A stretch of 45,437 nt of DNA, taken from NCBI GenBank assembly GCA_002862645.1, contig PKDQ01000028.1:1-45437 (forward strand), in the 5' to 3' direction. Every line of letters starts with the position of its first letter. The first letter of the stretch is position 1. Below are positions 8,366 through 16,346 of the stretch, in pieces. This DNA is from Flavobacteriaceae bacterium (GTDB lineage: Bacteria > Bacteroidota > Bacteroidia > Flavobacteriales > Flavobacteriaceae). Both the position numbers and the translations under genes were made by a program. The notes beneath the pieces were generated by a model, which made no database searches, was not told where the DNA came from, and worked only from the letters and a program-made list of their open reading frames with translations.

Positions 8366-8384
8366 GGTCTAGTTGAACTAGCCT
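8364..8384. terminator. Weak bidirectional hairpin spanning the accC and peptidase stop codons
   Basis: The 12-base gap between the convergent genes lies in a hairpin with CTAG/CTAG arms and an outer AGG/CCT clamp around a small bulge. T-rich sequence follows it on the plus strand. It includes the TAG of accC and the TAG of the minus-strand peptidase gene. The stem is short, so termination may be inefficient. Confidence 0.4.
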
Positions 8385-10504
8385 TTCACTTTTTTGTTAG
8401 GAAGTACCTTAAAGCCCATATTATAGAGCGTGAAGGCAAATATGTCTGCGTATTGCTCAATGGTTTTGTTCACTGGGGTGCCGGCGCCGTGACCCGCATC
8501 TGTTTCAATTCGAATCAGCACTGGATTCTGTCCACTTTGATTGGCTTGTAGTGCTGCAGCAAACTTAAAAGAATGTGCAGGCACAACCCTGTCATCATGG
8601 TCTCCCGTGGTAACCAAGGTAGCGGGATAAGGCGTATTCGCATCAACATTATGCACGGGTGAATACCCTTTTAAATACGCAAACATTTCCTCAGACTGAT
8701 CGGCGGTACCGTAATCATAGGACCAGCCAGCGCCTGCGGTAAATGTATGATAGCGCAACATGTCCAAAACACCAACAGCGGGTAATGCGACTTTAAAGAG
8801 TTCGGGGCGTTGCGTCATACATGCGCCCACCAGCAATCCCCCGTTTGAACCGCCACGAATGGCGAGGTATTCTGGGTTTGTATACTTGTTTTCTATAAGG
8901 TATTCTGCAGCTGCAATAAAATCGTCAAACACATTTTGCTTTTTTATTTGTGTTCCAGCATCGTGCCACTCCTTACCGTATTCGCCGCCGCCTCGTAAAT
9001 TAGGAACGGCATAAATACCCCCTTGCATTAGCCAAACTGCATTGGTAATACTGAACGAAGGCGTAAGACTTATGTTAAATCCACCATATCCGTATAAAAT
9101 GGTTGGAGTGTCTCCAGTAAGCTCAAGCCCTTTTATATGGGTAATCATCATGGGCACTTGTGTACCATCCTTAGAACTATAAAATACTTGTTTGGACTCA
9201 AAATCATCAGCATCAAAGGCAATTTCTGGTGCCCAATATTGACGTGTTTCACCTGTTTTTGGATTTAGTGCAAAGGTGGAAGATGGCGTGTGGTAATTTG
9301 AAAAGCTGTAATATAGCGTTTCTTGATCAATTTTACCGCTAAACCCGCCTGCACTTCCATCTGCTGGTAACTTGATTTCTCTTATTAACTTACCGTCATA
9401 GTCGTATTGATAAACCTTAGACAAGGCATCTATCATATACTCAGCAAAGAAATAATTACTCCCGCTGCTAATACTCAAAACATTTTCGGTTTCAGGAACT
9501 AAATCCCTCCAATAATTTGGTGTAGGGCGAGAAGCGTAAGCCGTTACTAGTTTTTTGTTGGGTGCATTTAAATTGGTTACTAAAAATAGCTTGTCGTCCG
9601 CTGTTTCTAAGACGTAGGTGTCCGATACTTCGTGATCAACAATGGGCTTTATGTTTGCATTAGGGTTTTGCAAGTCCAACATAAATAATTTATTCCCAGA
9701 AGTAGTATTAGAGGCACTAATGAACAAATAGCGCTGGTCTTCAGAAACAGAGCCGCCTATATAGCGGTGCTTTTGCTTATCCGTACCACCAAAAACAACC
9801 TTATCTTGCGCTTGAGGTGTTCCTAGCTTGTGATAATACAATTTGTGCTGATCGGTTTTGGCAGAGAGCTCAGAGCCTTCCGGCTTGTCATATGACGAAT
9901 AATAAAAACCTTTGTTTCCATGCCAAGAAACCGAACTGAACTTAACATTAACTAGGGTATCTTCAATGATCTTTTTTGATGCAGCTTCCATGACAATAAT
10001 CTTACGCCAATCGGAGCCTCCTTCAGATATAAGATATGCTAAGCGGCTGCCATCTTTAGTAAAGCGAACACCTGCTAAAGAAGTCGTTCCATCTTCAGAG
10101 AAATCGTTTGGGTCTAGAAAAACTTCTGGGGTTTCTGTATCTTTTTGACGGTACAATACATAATGGTTTTGCAAACCGTCGTTTTTATAAAAGTAGGTGT
10201 AATCACCCTCAACAAATGGGCTTGACCGCTTTTCATAGTTCCAAAGATTTGTCAACGATTCTTCTAACGCAGACCTATAATCGATCTGGTCTAAGTAGTC
10301 AAATGTCACTGCATTTTGGCGTGCTACCCAATCTTCTGTTTCGGCTGAGCGGTCATCTTCCAGCCAGCGATATGGGTCTTCTACAGCTTGTCCAAAAAAG
10401 CTATCAATGACTATTTCTTTTTTGGTTTCGGGATACATAATGGGTGATTTTTTAGCGCAAGAAGTAACCAGCGCTACGGAAATTAGGATTAAATAGGGGC
10501 GCAT
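8378..10504 (-). CDS. Prolyl oligopeptidase family (S9A) serine peptidase, lipoprotein
   Basis: A 708-residue exported lipoprotein. The signal peptide ends in the lipobox VTSC, with Cys16 as the lipid site. Residues about 30-420 form a seven-bladed beta-propeller, with the alpha/beta hydrolase domain after it. The catalytic triad appears as Ser553 (GGSNGG), Asp near 638 (DDRVVPAHS) and His672 (DAGHGAG), very close to the positions in porcine prolyl oligopeptidase. Such enzymes cleave short proline-containing peptides, here probably in the periplasm or at the outer membrane. It follows asd on the same strand after 30 bases and may be read from that transcript. Confidence 0.94.
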   Translation of the reverse strand: MRPYLILISVALVTSCAKKSPIMYPETKKEIVIDSFFGQAVEDPYRWLEDDRSAETEDWVARQNAVTFDYLDQIDYRSALEESLTNLWNYEKRSSPFVEGDYTYFYKNDGLQNHYVLYRQKDTETPEVFLDPNDFSEDGTTSLAGVRFTKDGSRLAYLISEGGSDWRKIIVMEAASKKIIEDTLVNVKFSSVSWHGNKGFYYSSYDKPEGSELSAKTDQHKLYYHKLGTPQAQDKVVFGGTDKQKHRYIGGSVSEDQRYLFISASNTTSGNKLFMLDLQNPNANIKPIVDHEVSDTYVLETADDKLFLVTNLNAPNKKLVTAYASRPTPNYWRDLVPETENVLSISSGSNYFFAEYMIDALSKVYQYDYDGKLIREIKLPADGSAGGFSGKIDQETLYYSFSNYHTPSSTFALNPKTGETRQYWAPEIAFDADDFESKQVFYSSKDGTQVPMMITHIKGLELTGDTPTILYGYGGFNISLTPSFSITNAVWLMQGGIYAVPNLRGGGEYGKEWHDAGTQIKKQNVFDDFIAAAEYLIENKYTNPEYLAIRGGSNGGLLVGACMTQRPELFKVALPAVGVLDMLRYHTFTAGAGWSYDYGTADQSEEMFAYLKGYSPVHNVDANTPYPATLVTTGDHDDRVVPAHSFKFAAALQANQSGQNPVLIRIETDAGHGAGTPVNKTIEQYADIFAFTLYNMGFKVLPNKKVKG

Positions 10505-10534
10505 ATTTTTAATTTTTCTTAAAAGTAGAAAAAT

Positions 10535-11521
10535 TTAAATTAAATTGTTTTCTGCTAAATATTCCGCAATTTGAACTGTATTGGTAGCAGCACCTTTCCG
10601 CAAGTTATCTGCAACAATCCATAAGTTTAGGCCATTTTCTTGTGAGGTGTCTTTTCGAATACGCCCAACAAAAACTTCATCTTTCCCGTGTGCCTGAAGA
10701 GGCATCGGATAGTCATTGTTATGAATATCGTCCTGTACCACTACGCCTGGCGTTTCAGCAAGTACTCGACGGACCTCGTCCAGTTCAGCAGGCTTGCTAA
10801 GCGTTAGATTTACCGATTCACTATGCCCTCCCACAACCGGAATGCGTACTGCCGTAGCAGTTACACGAATGTTAGGATCTAAAATTTTGTGTGTTTCGTT
10901 GACCAATTTCATCTCTTCCTTGGTGTAATTATTACCCAAGAACACATCGCAATGTGGAATAGCGTTGCGGTGAATGGCATGTGGATAGGCCATTTCGCCG
11001 TCTTTCCCTTCGTATTCGTTTTCCAATTGTTCTAAAGCCTTAACCCCTGTTCCGGTAATAGACTGATACGTAGACACCACTACTCTTTCAATCCCAAATG
11101 CGCGGTGTATGGGCGCAAGTGCCATTACCATCTGAATGGTAGAGCAGTTAGGATTTGCAATAATTTTGTCTGCATCCGTCAGTTCGTTGGCATTGATTTC
11201 AGGAACTATCAGTTTGTGGTCGGGATGCATTCGCCACGCCGAGGAGTTGTCAATGACGGTACAGCCTACGGCAGCAAACTTTGGTGCCCAAGTAAGCGAC
11301 GTATCACCTCCTGCAGAAAACAAAGCAACATCTGGCTTTAAAACAAGGGCGTCCTCTACGGTAACAACCGTATAATGCTTACCATTATAAGCCAACTGCT
11401 TGCCAGCCGAACGAGCCGAAGCTACAGGTATCAATTCAGTGATGGGAAATTGGCGTTCTGCCAATACTTCTAGCATTACATGGCCAACCATACCGGTGGC
11501 GCCTACTACTGCTACGCGCAT
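10535..11521 (-). CDS. asd: Aspartate-semialdehyde dehydrogenase
   Basis: A 328-residue NADP-dependent enzyme that converts aspartyl-beta-phosphate to aspartate semialdehyde, the branch point for lysine/diaminopimelate, threonine and methionine. It starts MRVAVVGATGMVG, with the nucleotide-binding Gly motif, so the in-frame extension of ten residues was rejected. The nucleophile is Cys126 in NPNCSTIQ and the general base is the His in VVGGHSES. Together with alr upstream it serves peptidoglycan precursor supply. Confidence 0.96.
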   Translation of the reverse strand: MRVAVVGATGMVGHVMLEVLAERQFPITELIPVASARSAGKQLAYNGKHYTVVTVEDALVLKPDVALFSAGGDTSLTWAPKFAAVGCTVIDNSSAWRMHPDHKLIVPEINANELTDADKIIANPNCSTIQMVMALAPIHRAFGIERVVVSTYQSITGTGVKALEQLENEYEGKDGEMAYPHAIHRNAIPHCDVFLGNNYTKEEMKLVNETHKILDPNIRVTATAVRIPVVGGHSESVNLTLSKPAELDEVRRVLAETPGVVVQDDIHNNDYPMPLQAHGKDEVFVGRIRKDTSQENGLNLWIVADNLRKGAATNTVQIAEYLAENNLI

Positions 11522-11562
11522 GTGTTTATTTTTGCTGCGAATGTACGGCATATCTGCAATAA

Positions 11563-11586
11563 AAAAAGAGGCTGACGCCTGTTTAT
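11563..11586 (-). terminator. Possible terminator after alr
   Basis: On the minus strand the four-pair stem AGGC/GCCT with a GTCA loop is followed by C and seven T. It lies about 35-60 bases beyond the alr stop and upstream of asd. The stem is short, so readthrough into asd is likely. Confidence 0.4.
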
Positions 11587-11621
11587 CAAAAAAATAACAG
11601 TTTGTTTGTTTTGTAACTTCT

Positions 11622-12719
11622 TTAAGAAATGACCTTACGCTTGATCCGTTGTGAAAGCCCTGTGATTAACTCATATGAAATGGTTCCTGCAGCATTGGCT
11701 AGATGTTCAGCGCTTGCATTAGGTCCAATAACGATAACCGTATCGCCCGCCTGGCAATCAATAGCAGTAACATCTACCATAATCATATCCATGCAAACGT
11801 TTCCAAGGATGCTTGCTTGTTGTCCGTTAATCATAACATAACCCCTGCCGTTCCCGTAAATTCTACCAATCCCGTCTGCGTGACCCAACGGAAGTGTAGC
11901 TGTAAGAGTTTTGGCATTTGCAACAAAAGCGCGGTTGTAGCCTAAGGTGTCCCCTTTTTTAAGTGTGTGAATTTGAGAAATCACCGTCTTTAAAGTAAGT
12001 ACTGGTTTGAGTTGGGCGTCAATACTTGGGTGGTTCCCATAGCCATAGAGGCTAATGCCTGTACGCACCATATTGTATTGTGCCTCAGGAAAATGTAAAA
12101 CCCCAGATGTGTTTAATACATGAAAGTTTGTGTTTGGAAAATTGGGTTTAAAAACATTGACAATTTCGGCAAAGGTCTTTAGTTGGGTTTTGGTAAACGC
12201 ATCTTCTCCTACATCGTCAGATGCGGCCAAGTGAGAATATACCCCTTGAAGCAGTAACCACTGGGCATTTTGTTTCAGTAGCGCTCCCAATTCCAAGGCA
12301 TTATTTGAATCAAAGCCCAAGCGATTAAGTCCGGTATTAAATTTCAAATGAATGGGATAATGGCTTTCATTTGATTCCTTTAGCCTTTCGAGCAAGGCGT
12401 CCAAAATTAGCTGGCAATAAACACTTGGCTCAAGCTTGTATTCTATCAATGCTGCTAGGTTTGATTGCTGTGGGTGGAGCACCAAAATAGGCGTTTTTAT
12501 GCCTGCCTTACGTAGCGCTACGCCCTCATGCACATAAGCAACGCCCAAATAATCAACTCCTTGCGCGACCAAACATTTTGCAGCCTCAACGGCATCACTA
12601 CCATAGCCAAAAGCCTTCACTACTCCGAGCAGCTTGGTAGTAGCTGACAATTGTTTCCTTATGAAAGTATAATTGTGCCTTAGGTTGGGCAGGTGAATTT
12701 CAAGAACGGTTTCACTCAT
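11622..12719 (-). CDS. alr: Alanine racemase
   Basis: A 365-residue PLP enzyme that interconverts L- and D-alanine for peptidoglycan. Lys35 in GVVKAFGYG is the PLP lysine and Tyr261 in LGYNRAF is the second catalytic base. The N-terminal TIM barrel and C-terminal beta domain are both of normal length, and the end carries the ISYELITGLSQRIKR block typical of the family. The start lies six bases after the tdk stop, so the two genes form an operon. In some Bacteroidota alr is fused to a MurF-like domain; here it stands alone. Confidence 0.96.
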   Translation of the reverse strand: MSETVLEIHLPNLRHNYTFIRKQLSATTKLLGVVKAFGYGSDAVEAAKCLVAQGVDYLGVAYVHEGVALRKAGIKTPILVLHPQQSNLAALIEYKLEPSVYCQLILDALLERLKESNESHYPIHLKFNTGLNRLGFDSNNALELGALLKQNAQWLLLQGVYSHLAASDDVGEDAFTKTQLKTFAEIVNVFKPNFPNTNFHVLNTSGVLHFPEAQYNMVRTGISLYGYGNHPSIDAQLKPVLTLKTVISQIHTLKKGDTLGYNRAFVANAKTLTATLPLGHADGIGRIYGNGRGYVMINGQQASILGNVCMDMIMVDVTAIDCQAGDTVIVIGPNASAEHLANAAGTISYELITGLSQRIKRKVIS

Positions 12720-12725
12720 ATTGCC

Positions 12726-13367
12726 TTAGGCGTTTTTGCTTTTTTTTGGAGTCACCGCTTCGGAAGTGACATTCATTTTACGTACTTTTTCTCGTACCAT
12801 ATGTTTGTGAAATACGGCCCTACTCAAAGGTTCATATTCTTCCGTTTCGCCTAGCATTACTAGGCTGTCATTTTCACCTTTTCGAAAACTGTGATGCGCC
12901 AAATGACCTGTTCGGGTGCATATTGCATGCACTTTGGTTACGTATTCAGCGGTTGCCATCAAATTAGGCATGGGGCCAAAAGGATTTCCTTTAAAATCCA
13001 TATCTAGACCTGCAACAATTACGCGAATTCCGCGATTAGCTAAATCATTACAAACCCGAACAATCTCATCGTCAAAAAATTGGGCCTCGTCTATACCAAC
13101 AACGTCACAGTTATCTGCCAATAGGCGGATGTTTGCAGCAGCAGGCACGGCAGTGGAAATGATTTCGTTCGCATCATGTGAGATAACCTTATCCGTTCCA
13201 TAGCGGTTGTCAACTTCAGGCTTGAAAATTTCAACATTTAAGTTTGCAAACTTTGCGCGTTTTAATCTGCGAATAAGTTCCTCTGTTTTACCAGAAAACA
13301 TAGAGCCCGTGATGACCTCAATCCACCCATACGATTCGTTTTTATGTCCTGTGTTTTCGAGAAACAT
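12726..13367 (-). CDS. tdk: Thymidine kinase, type II
   Basis: A 213-residue enzyme that phosphorylates thymidine with ATP for salvage. The P-loop GSMFSGKT is at residues 21-28, and the DEAQFF block contains the presumed catalytic Glu94. The start was set at the ATG at 13367 because a GGAGAA stretch, one of the few Shine-Dalgarno-like sequences here, lies just before it. A TTG three codons upstream would overlap that site. The zinc-binding cysteines of human and many bacterial homologues are mostly replaced: ICTRTG keeps one Cys and SRAVFHK lacks both of the second pair. It heads the tdk-alr operon. Confidence 0.95.
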   Translation of the reverse strand: MFLENTGHKNESYGWIEVITGSMFSGKTEELIRRLKRAKFANLNVEIFKPEVDNRYGTDKVISHDANEIISTAVPAAANIRLLADNCDVVGIDEAQFFDDEIVRVCNDLANRGIRVIVAGLDMDFKGNPFGPMPNLMATAEYVTKVHAICTRTGHLAHHSFRKGENDSLVMLGETEEYEPLSRAVFHKHMVREKVRKMNVTSEAVTPKKSKNA

Positions 13368-13410
13368 ATTCTCCAATTGTTTTAAAACGCTTTAATGCGT
13401 AAGTACCATT

Positions 13411-13418
13411 CAAAAGTA
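13411..13418 (-). promoter_or_regulatory. -7 promoter box for tdk-alr (TACTTTTG)
   Basis: The minus strand reads TACTTTTG, a perfect TAnnTTTG match, 43 bases before the tdk ATG. A TTG lies 15 bases further upstream, a little closer than the usual -33 spacing. The opposite strand has a weaker TAAATTTA at 13420-13427 that could serve the divergent gene at 13441. Confidence 0.5.
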
Positions 13419-13440
13419 TTAAATTTAAACAGCCAAAATT

Positions 13441-13884
13441 ATGGAAGAAGAAAAAGTTTTAAAAAGTACTGCCGAAAAGGCCTTAATGAGCCTTGCGCAT
13501 GAAATCTTGCGCAAGCGAAATCGCATGTCGTTATTAGAGGTTCATGAGAAAGCAGCGGCCATCATGGCCATCGCTGAATCAAAAACAGAAGCGCAACAAC
13601 CGCCTGCTGAAGAACCGAAAGTGCAACCTGCCCTTGAAGATGTTTTGCAACAACCCGTTGCTGAAATTGCCTTTGAGACGGTGGATGTAGATTTTGCCGA
13701 AAGGCTTTTTGAAGGAAGCAATGCCGATTTTCAACGCATAATGTCCATGCTAAACTCTAAAGAAAACAAAGCAGACGCAATTTCTTTTATTGAGCAGCAA
13801 GTACAACCCGATTACGATTGGAGCGATAAAGAAGGTGATGTTGCTGCTTTTATTGCTCATGTTTCTAAACTTTACGAGGCTTAA
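13441..13884 (+). CDS. Conserved hypothetical protein between tdk and rsmI
   Basis: A 147-residue acidic cytoplasmic protein with no signal peptide or membrane segment. Residues 1-45 are helical and charged (EKALMSLAHEILRKRNRM). Residues about 47-75 are a Pro/Gln/Glu-rich linker. Residues about 80-147 form a second helical region with LFEGSNADFQRIMSMLNS and the motif VQPDYDW. I recall a similar C-terminal pattern (LFxGNxxDFNRVxSQLN ... VKPDYNNW) in flavobacterial hypothetical proteins, so the family is probably conserved, but no function is known to me. It is divergent from tdk. Its frame is the same as that of rsmI, separated by one TAA and 24 bases. Confidence 0.8.
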   Translation: MEEEKVLKSTAEKALMSLAHEILRKRNRMSLLEVHEKAAAIMAIAESKTEAQQPPAEEPKVQPALEDVLQQPVAEIAFETVDVDFAERLFEGSNADFQRIMSMLNSKENKADAISFIEQQVQPDYDWSDKEGDVAAFIAHVSKLYEA

Positions 13885-13908
13885 TTCGCTTTTACTAAAA
13901 AATACGTT

Positions 13909-14607
13909 TTGGAAAAACACACAATACAGCATGAAATTGAGGGCCTCTGGTTGGTTCCTACGCCGATTGGAAATCTAGGCGATATTAGCTTACGTGCATT
14001 AGAAGTGTTGGGGGCAGCCGACCTTATTTTGGCTGAAGATACTCGGACCACTGCCAAACTGCTTAAGCACTACGACATAGACACCCCTATGCGGTCATTT
14101 CACATGCATAATGAACACAAATCAGTACCTAGAATTGTTTCAGAATTATCCGCTGGTGGGTATATTGCATTGGTTTCTGATGCGGGCAGTCCAGGGGTTT
14201 CAGACCCTGGTTTTTTATTGGTCCGTGCCTGTGTGGCTGCCGAAATCCACGTTCAGGCACTTCCTGGTGCTACAGCCTTAATCCCTGCATTAACACTAAG
14301 TGGGCTTCCCAGTGAGCGCTTTGTGTTTGAAGGATTTTTACCTCCTAAAAAAGGACGTCAAAAACGCCTTTCGGCTTTGGCCGAAGAATCACGCACCATA
14401 ATCCTGTATGAATCCCCACACCGAATTCTAAAAACCCTTGGCCAACTTGCCGAGCACTTAGGAGAAAATCGGGAGGCGTCTGCATCAAGAGAACTGACGA
14501 AAAAGTTTGAAGAAACCGTCCGCGGTTCGTTAAAAACACTCATTGACCATTTTACAAAAACCCCGCCCAAAGGAGAGTTTGTGATCGTAGTAGAAGGATT
14601 ATCGTAA
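13909..14607 (+). CDS. rsmI: 16S rRNA (cytidine1402-2'-O)-methyltransferase
   Basis: A 232-residue SAM-dependent enzyme of the tetrapyrrole-methylase fold that 2'-O-methylates C1402 in the ribosomal decoding centre. Family blocks are LWLVPTPIGNLGD near the N-terminus, LAEDTRTT, VSDAGSPGVSDPG and FEGFLPPKKGRQ. The start is a TTG at 13909; no ATG or GTG exists between the upstream in-frame stop and the conserved LVPTPIGNL block, so TTG is the only reasonable choice. It overlaps recJ by one base (TAATG at 14605-14609). Confidence 0.95.
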   Translation: MEKHTIQHEIEGLWLVPTPIGNLGDISLRALEVLGAADLILAEDTRTTAKLLKHYDIDTPMRSFHMHNEHKSVPRIVSELSAGGYIALVSDAGSPGVSDPGFLLVRACVAAEIHVQALPGATALIPALTLSGLPSERFVFEGFLPPKKGRQKRLSALAEESRTIILYESPHRILKTLGQLAEHLGENREASASRELTKKFEETVRGSLKTLIDHFTKTPPKGEFVIVVEGLS

Positions 14608-16295
14608 TGCATTGGAATATAAAAGATACGCCCAATAAAGAGACTATAACACATCTAATCGATTGCTTGGGTATTGACGCTGTTGTTGCCCAACTACTCG
14701 CACAGCGAAATATTACCTCTTTTGAGTCGGCAAAAGCATTTTTTAGACCCCATATTGGACAGCTTCACGATCCATTTTTGATGCAAGACATGGAAACGGC
14801 TGTTTCAAGACTACAACAGGCAATAGATCAAAAAGAGACCGTGATGGTTTATGGGGATTATGACGTAGACGGGACTACCTCGGTAAGCCTACTGACGCAT
14901 TTTTTACGCAGTCAAGGTCTTAGCGTCACGCCATATATTCCAGACCGCTATGCTGAAGGATATGGACTATCCAAAAAGGGAATATACACGGCTAAAGCTG
15001 CCAATATATCGTTTATGATAGCCTTGGATTGTGGCGTTAAAGCCATCGAACAAGTGGCTTATGCAAACTCATTGGGCATTGACCTAATTATTTGTGATCA
15101 TCACACTCCTGGGGATGTGCTCCCAAATGCCTTAGCTGTTTTGGACCCAAAACGAAGCGATTGCGCCTATCCATTTAAAGAACTCTGTGGTTGTGGTGTA
15201 GGGTTTAAGCTTATGCAGGCGTTGTTACAACAACAAGGCAAGGACGTAAATGATATTATTGCCTATTTGGATTTTGTTGCTGTTGCTATTGCAGCAGATA
15301 TCGTTCCTATGGTTGGTGAAAATAGGACCTTGGCCTTTTTGGGCCTTCAGCAACTCAACGCCCACCCAAGACCGGGCTTAAAAGCACTTATGCGAGATAA
15401 ACCAACGGCGCAAATTATTTCAGATGTTGTTTTTGGTATGGCGCCAAGGATAAATGCCGCTGGGCGTATGAAACATGGTTTGGATGCGGTTGAATTGCTG
15501 CTTTCAGCAACGGATGAGGAAGCCCAAACACTAGCGCAAGAAGTCGAAATGTACAACACTTCTCGCCGTGAAGTAGAACAAAAAATTACCAAAGAGGCCT
15601 TAACCCAAATAACAGGAAATCAAGACGAAAACAATGCGGCTAATGTAGTTTATGCACCTCATTGGCATAAAGGAGTAATCGGCATTGTTGCTTCAAGACT
15701 TATCGAATCCTATTACAGACCCACCCTAGTTTTTACGAGGTCTAAGGAAGGAATTCTAACAGCATCTGCACGTTCTGTTCGAGGCTTTGATGTTTATACG
15801 GCAATCGATGCCTGTAGGAGACACATCATTCAATTTGGCGGGCATAAATACGCCGCAGGGGTTACAATTAAGGAAGAAAACTACCAAGCCTTTAAGTTGG
15901 CATTTGAAACACAGGTTGCTCAAACACTAACGGGGACACAAAAGGCGCAAACGCTTGATGTTGATGTTGCGTTGCCCTTTACTGCCATTACACCAAAACT
16001 ATTACGAATCTTAAAGCAAATGGAGCCCTTTGGCCCTGAAAACAGCAATCCTATTTTTTATACAGATGGGGTTTTGGACAGCGGGTATGCCAAATTGGTA
16101 GGTCAAGATAAAAGTCACATTAAAGCAAGATTTGTTCAAGGTGACAGTTCACCCATAGACGCTATAGGCTTTGGCCTGGGTAATAAAATGGGGTTGCTCA
16201 AAAAAGGAACGCCCCTTCGCATTGTATACGTCCTAGAAGAAAACGAATGGCAGGGCAATGTTAGCGTTCAACTTCGTCTTAAAGATATTGAATAA
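14607..16295 (+). CDS. recJ: Single-stranded-DNA-specific exonuclease RecJ
   Basis: A 562-residue 5'-3' exonuclease acting in recombination and mismatch repair. The DHH-family metal motifs are present: DYDVDG at residues 84-89, a conserved Asp in ALDCG (141) and DHH at 164-166. The DHHA1 domain with GGHKYAAG and the C-terminal OB fold follow. The length is typical. It is coupled to rsmI by a one-base overlap and is closed by a strong terminator. Confidence 0.96.
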   Translation: MHWNIKDTPNKETITHLIDCLGIDAVVAQLLAQRNITSFESAKAFFRPHIGQLHDPFLMQDMETAVSRLQQAIDQKETVMVYGDYDVDGTTSVSLLTHFLRSQGLSVTPYIPDRYAEGYGLSKKGIYTAKAANISFMIALDCGVKAIEQVAYANSLGIDLIICDHHTPGDVLPNALAVLDPKRSDCAYPFKELCGCGVGFKLMQALLQQQGKDVNDIIAYLDFVAVAIAADIVPMVGENRTLAFLGLQQLNAHPRPGLKALMRDKPTAQIISDVVFGMAPRINAAGRMKHGLDAVELLLSATDEEAQTLAQEVEMYNTSRREVEQKITKEALTQITGNQDENNAANVVYAPHWHKGVIGIVASRLIESYYRPTLVFTRSKEGILTASARSVRGFDVYTAIDACRRHIIQFGGHKYAAGVTIKEENYQAFKLAFETQVAQTLTGTQKAQTLDVDVALPFTAITPKLLRILKQMEPFGPENSNPIFYTDGVLDSGYAKLVGQDKSHIKARFVQGDSSPIDAIGFGLGNKMGLLKKGTPLRIVYVLEENEWQGNVSVQLRLKDIE

Positions 16296-16325
16296 AAAAT
16301 CCCTCAGCTGGGCTGAGGGATTTTT
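16296..16325. terminator. Strong bidirectional terminator between recJ and a TonB receptor gene
   Basis: The stem AAAATCCCTCAGC pairs with GCTGAGGGATTTT around a three-base loop, with A on the left flank and T on the right. It starts at the recJ stop codon and lies 21 bases from the stop of the convergent gene, so it can end transcripts from both strands. Confidence 0.92.
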
Positions 16326-16346
16326 ATAATTAGACAACTTTATTTT

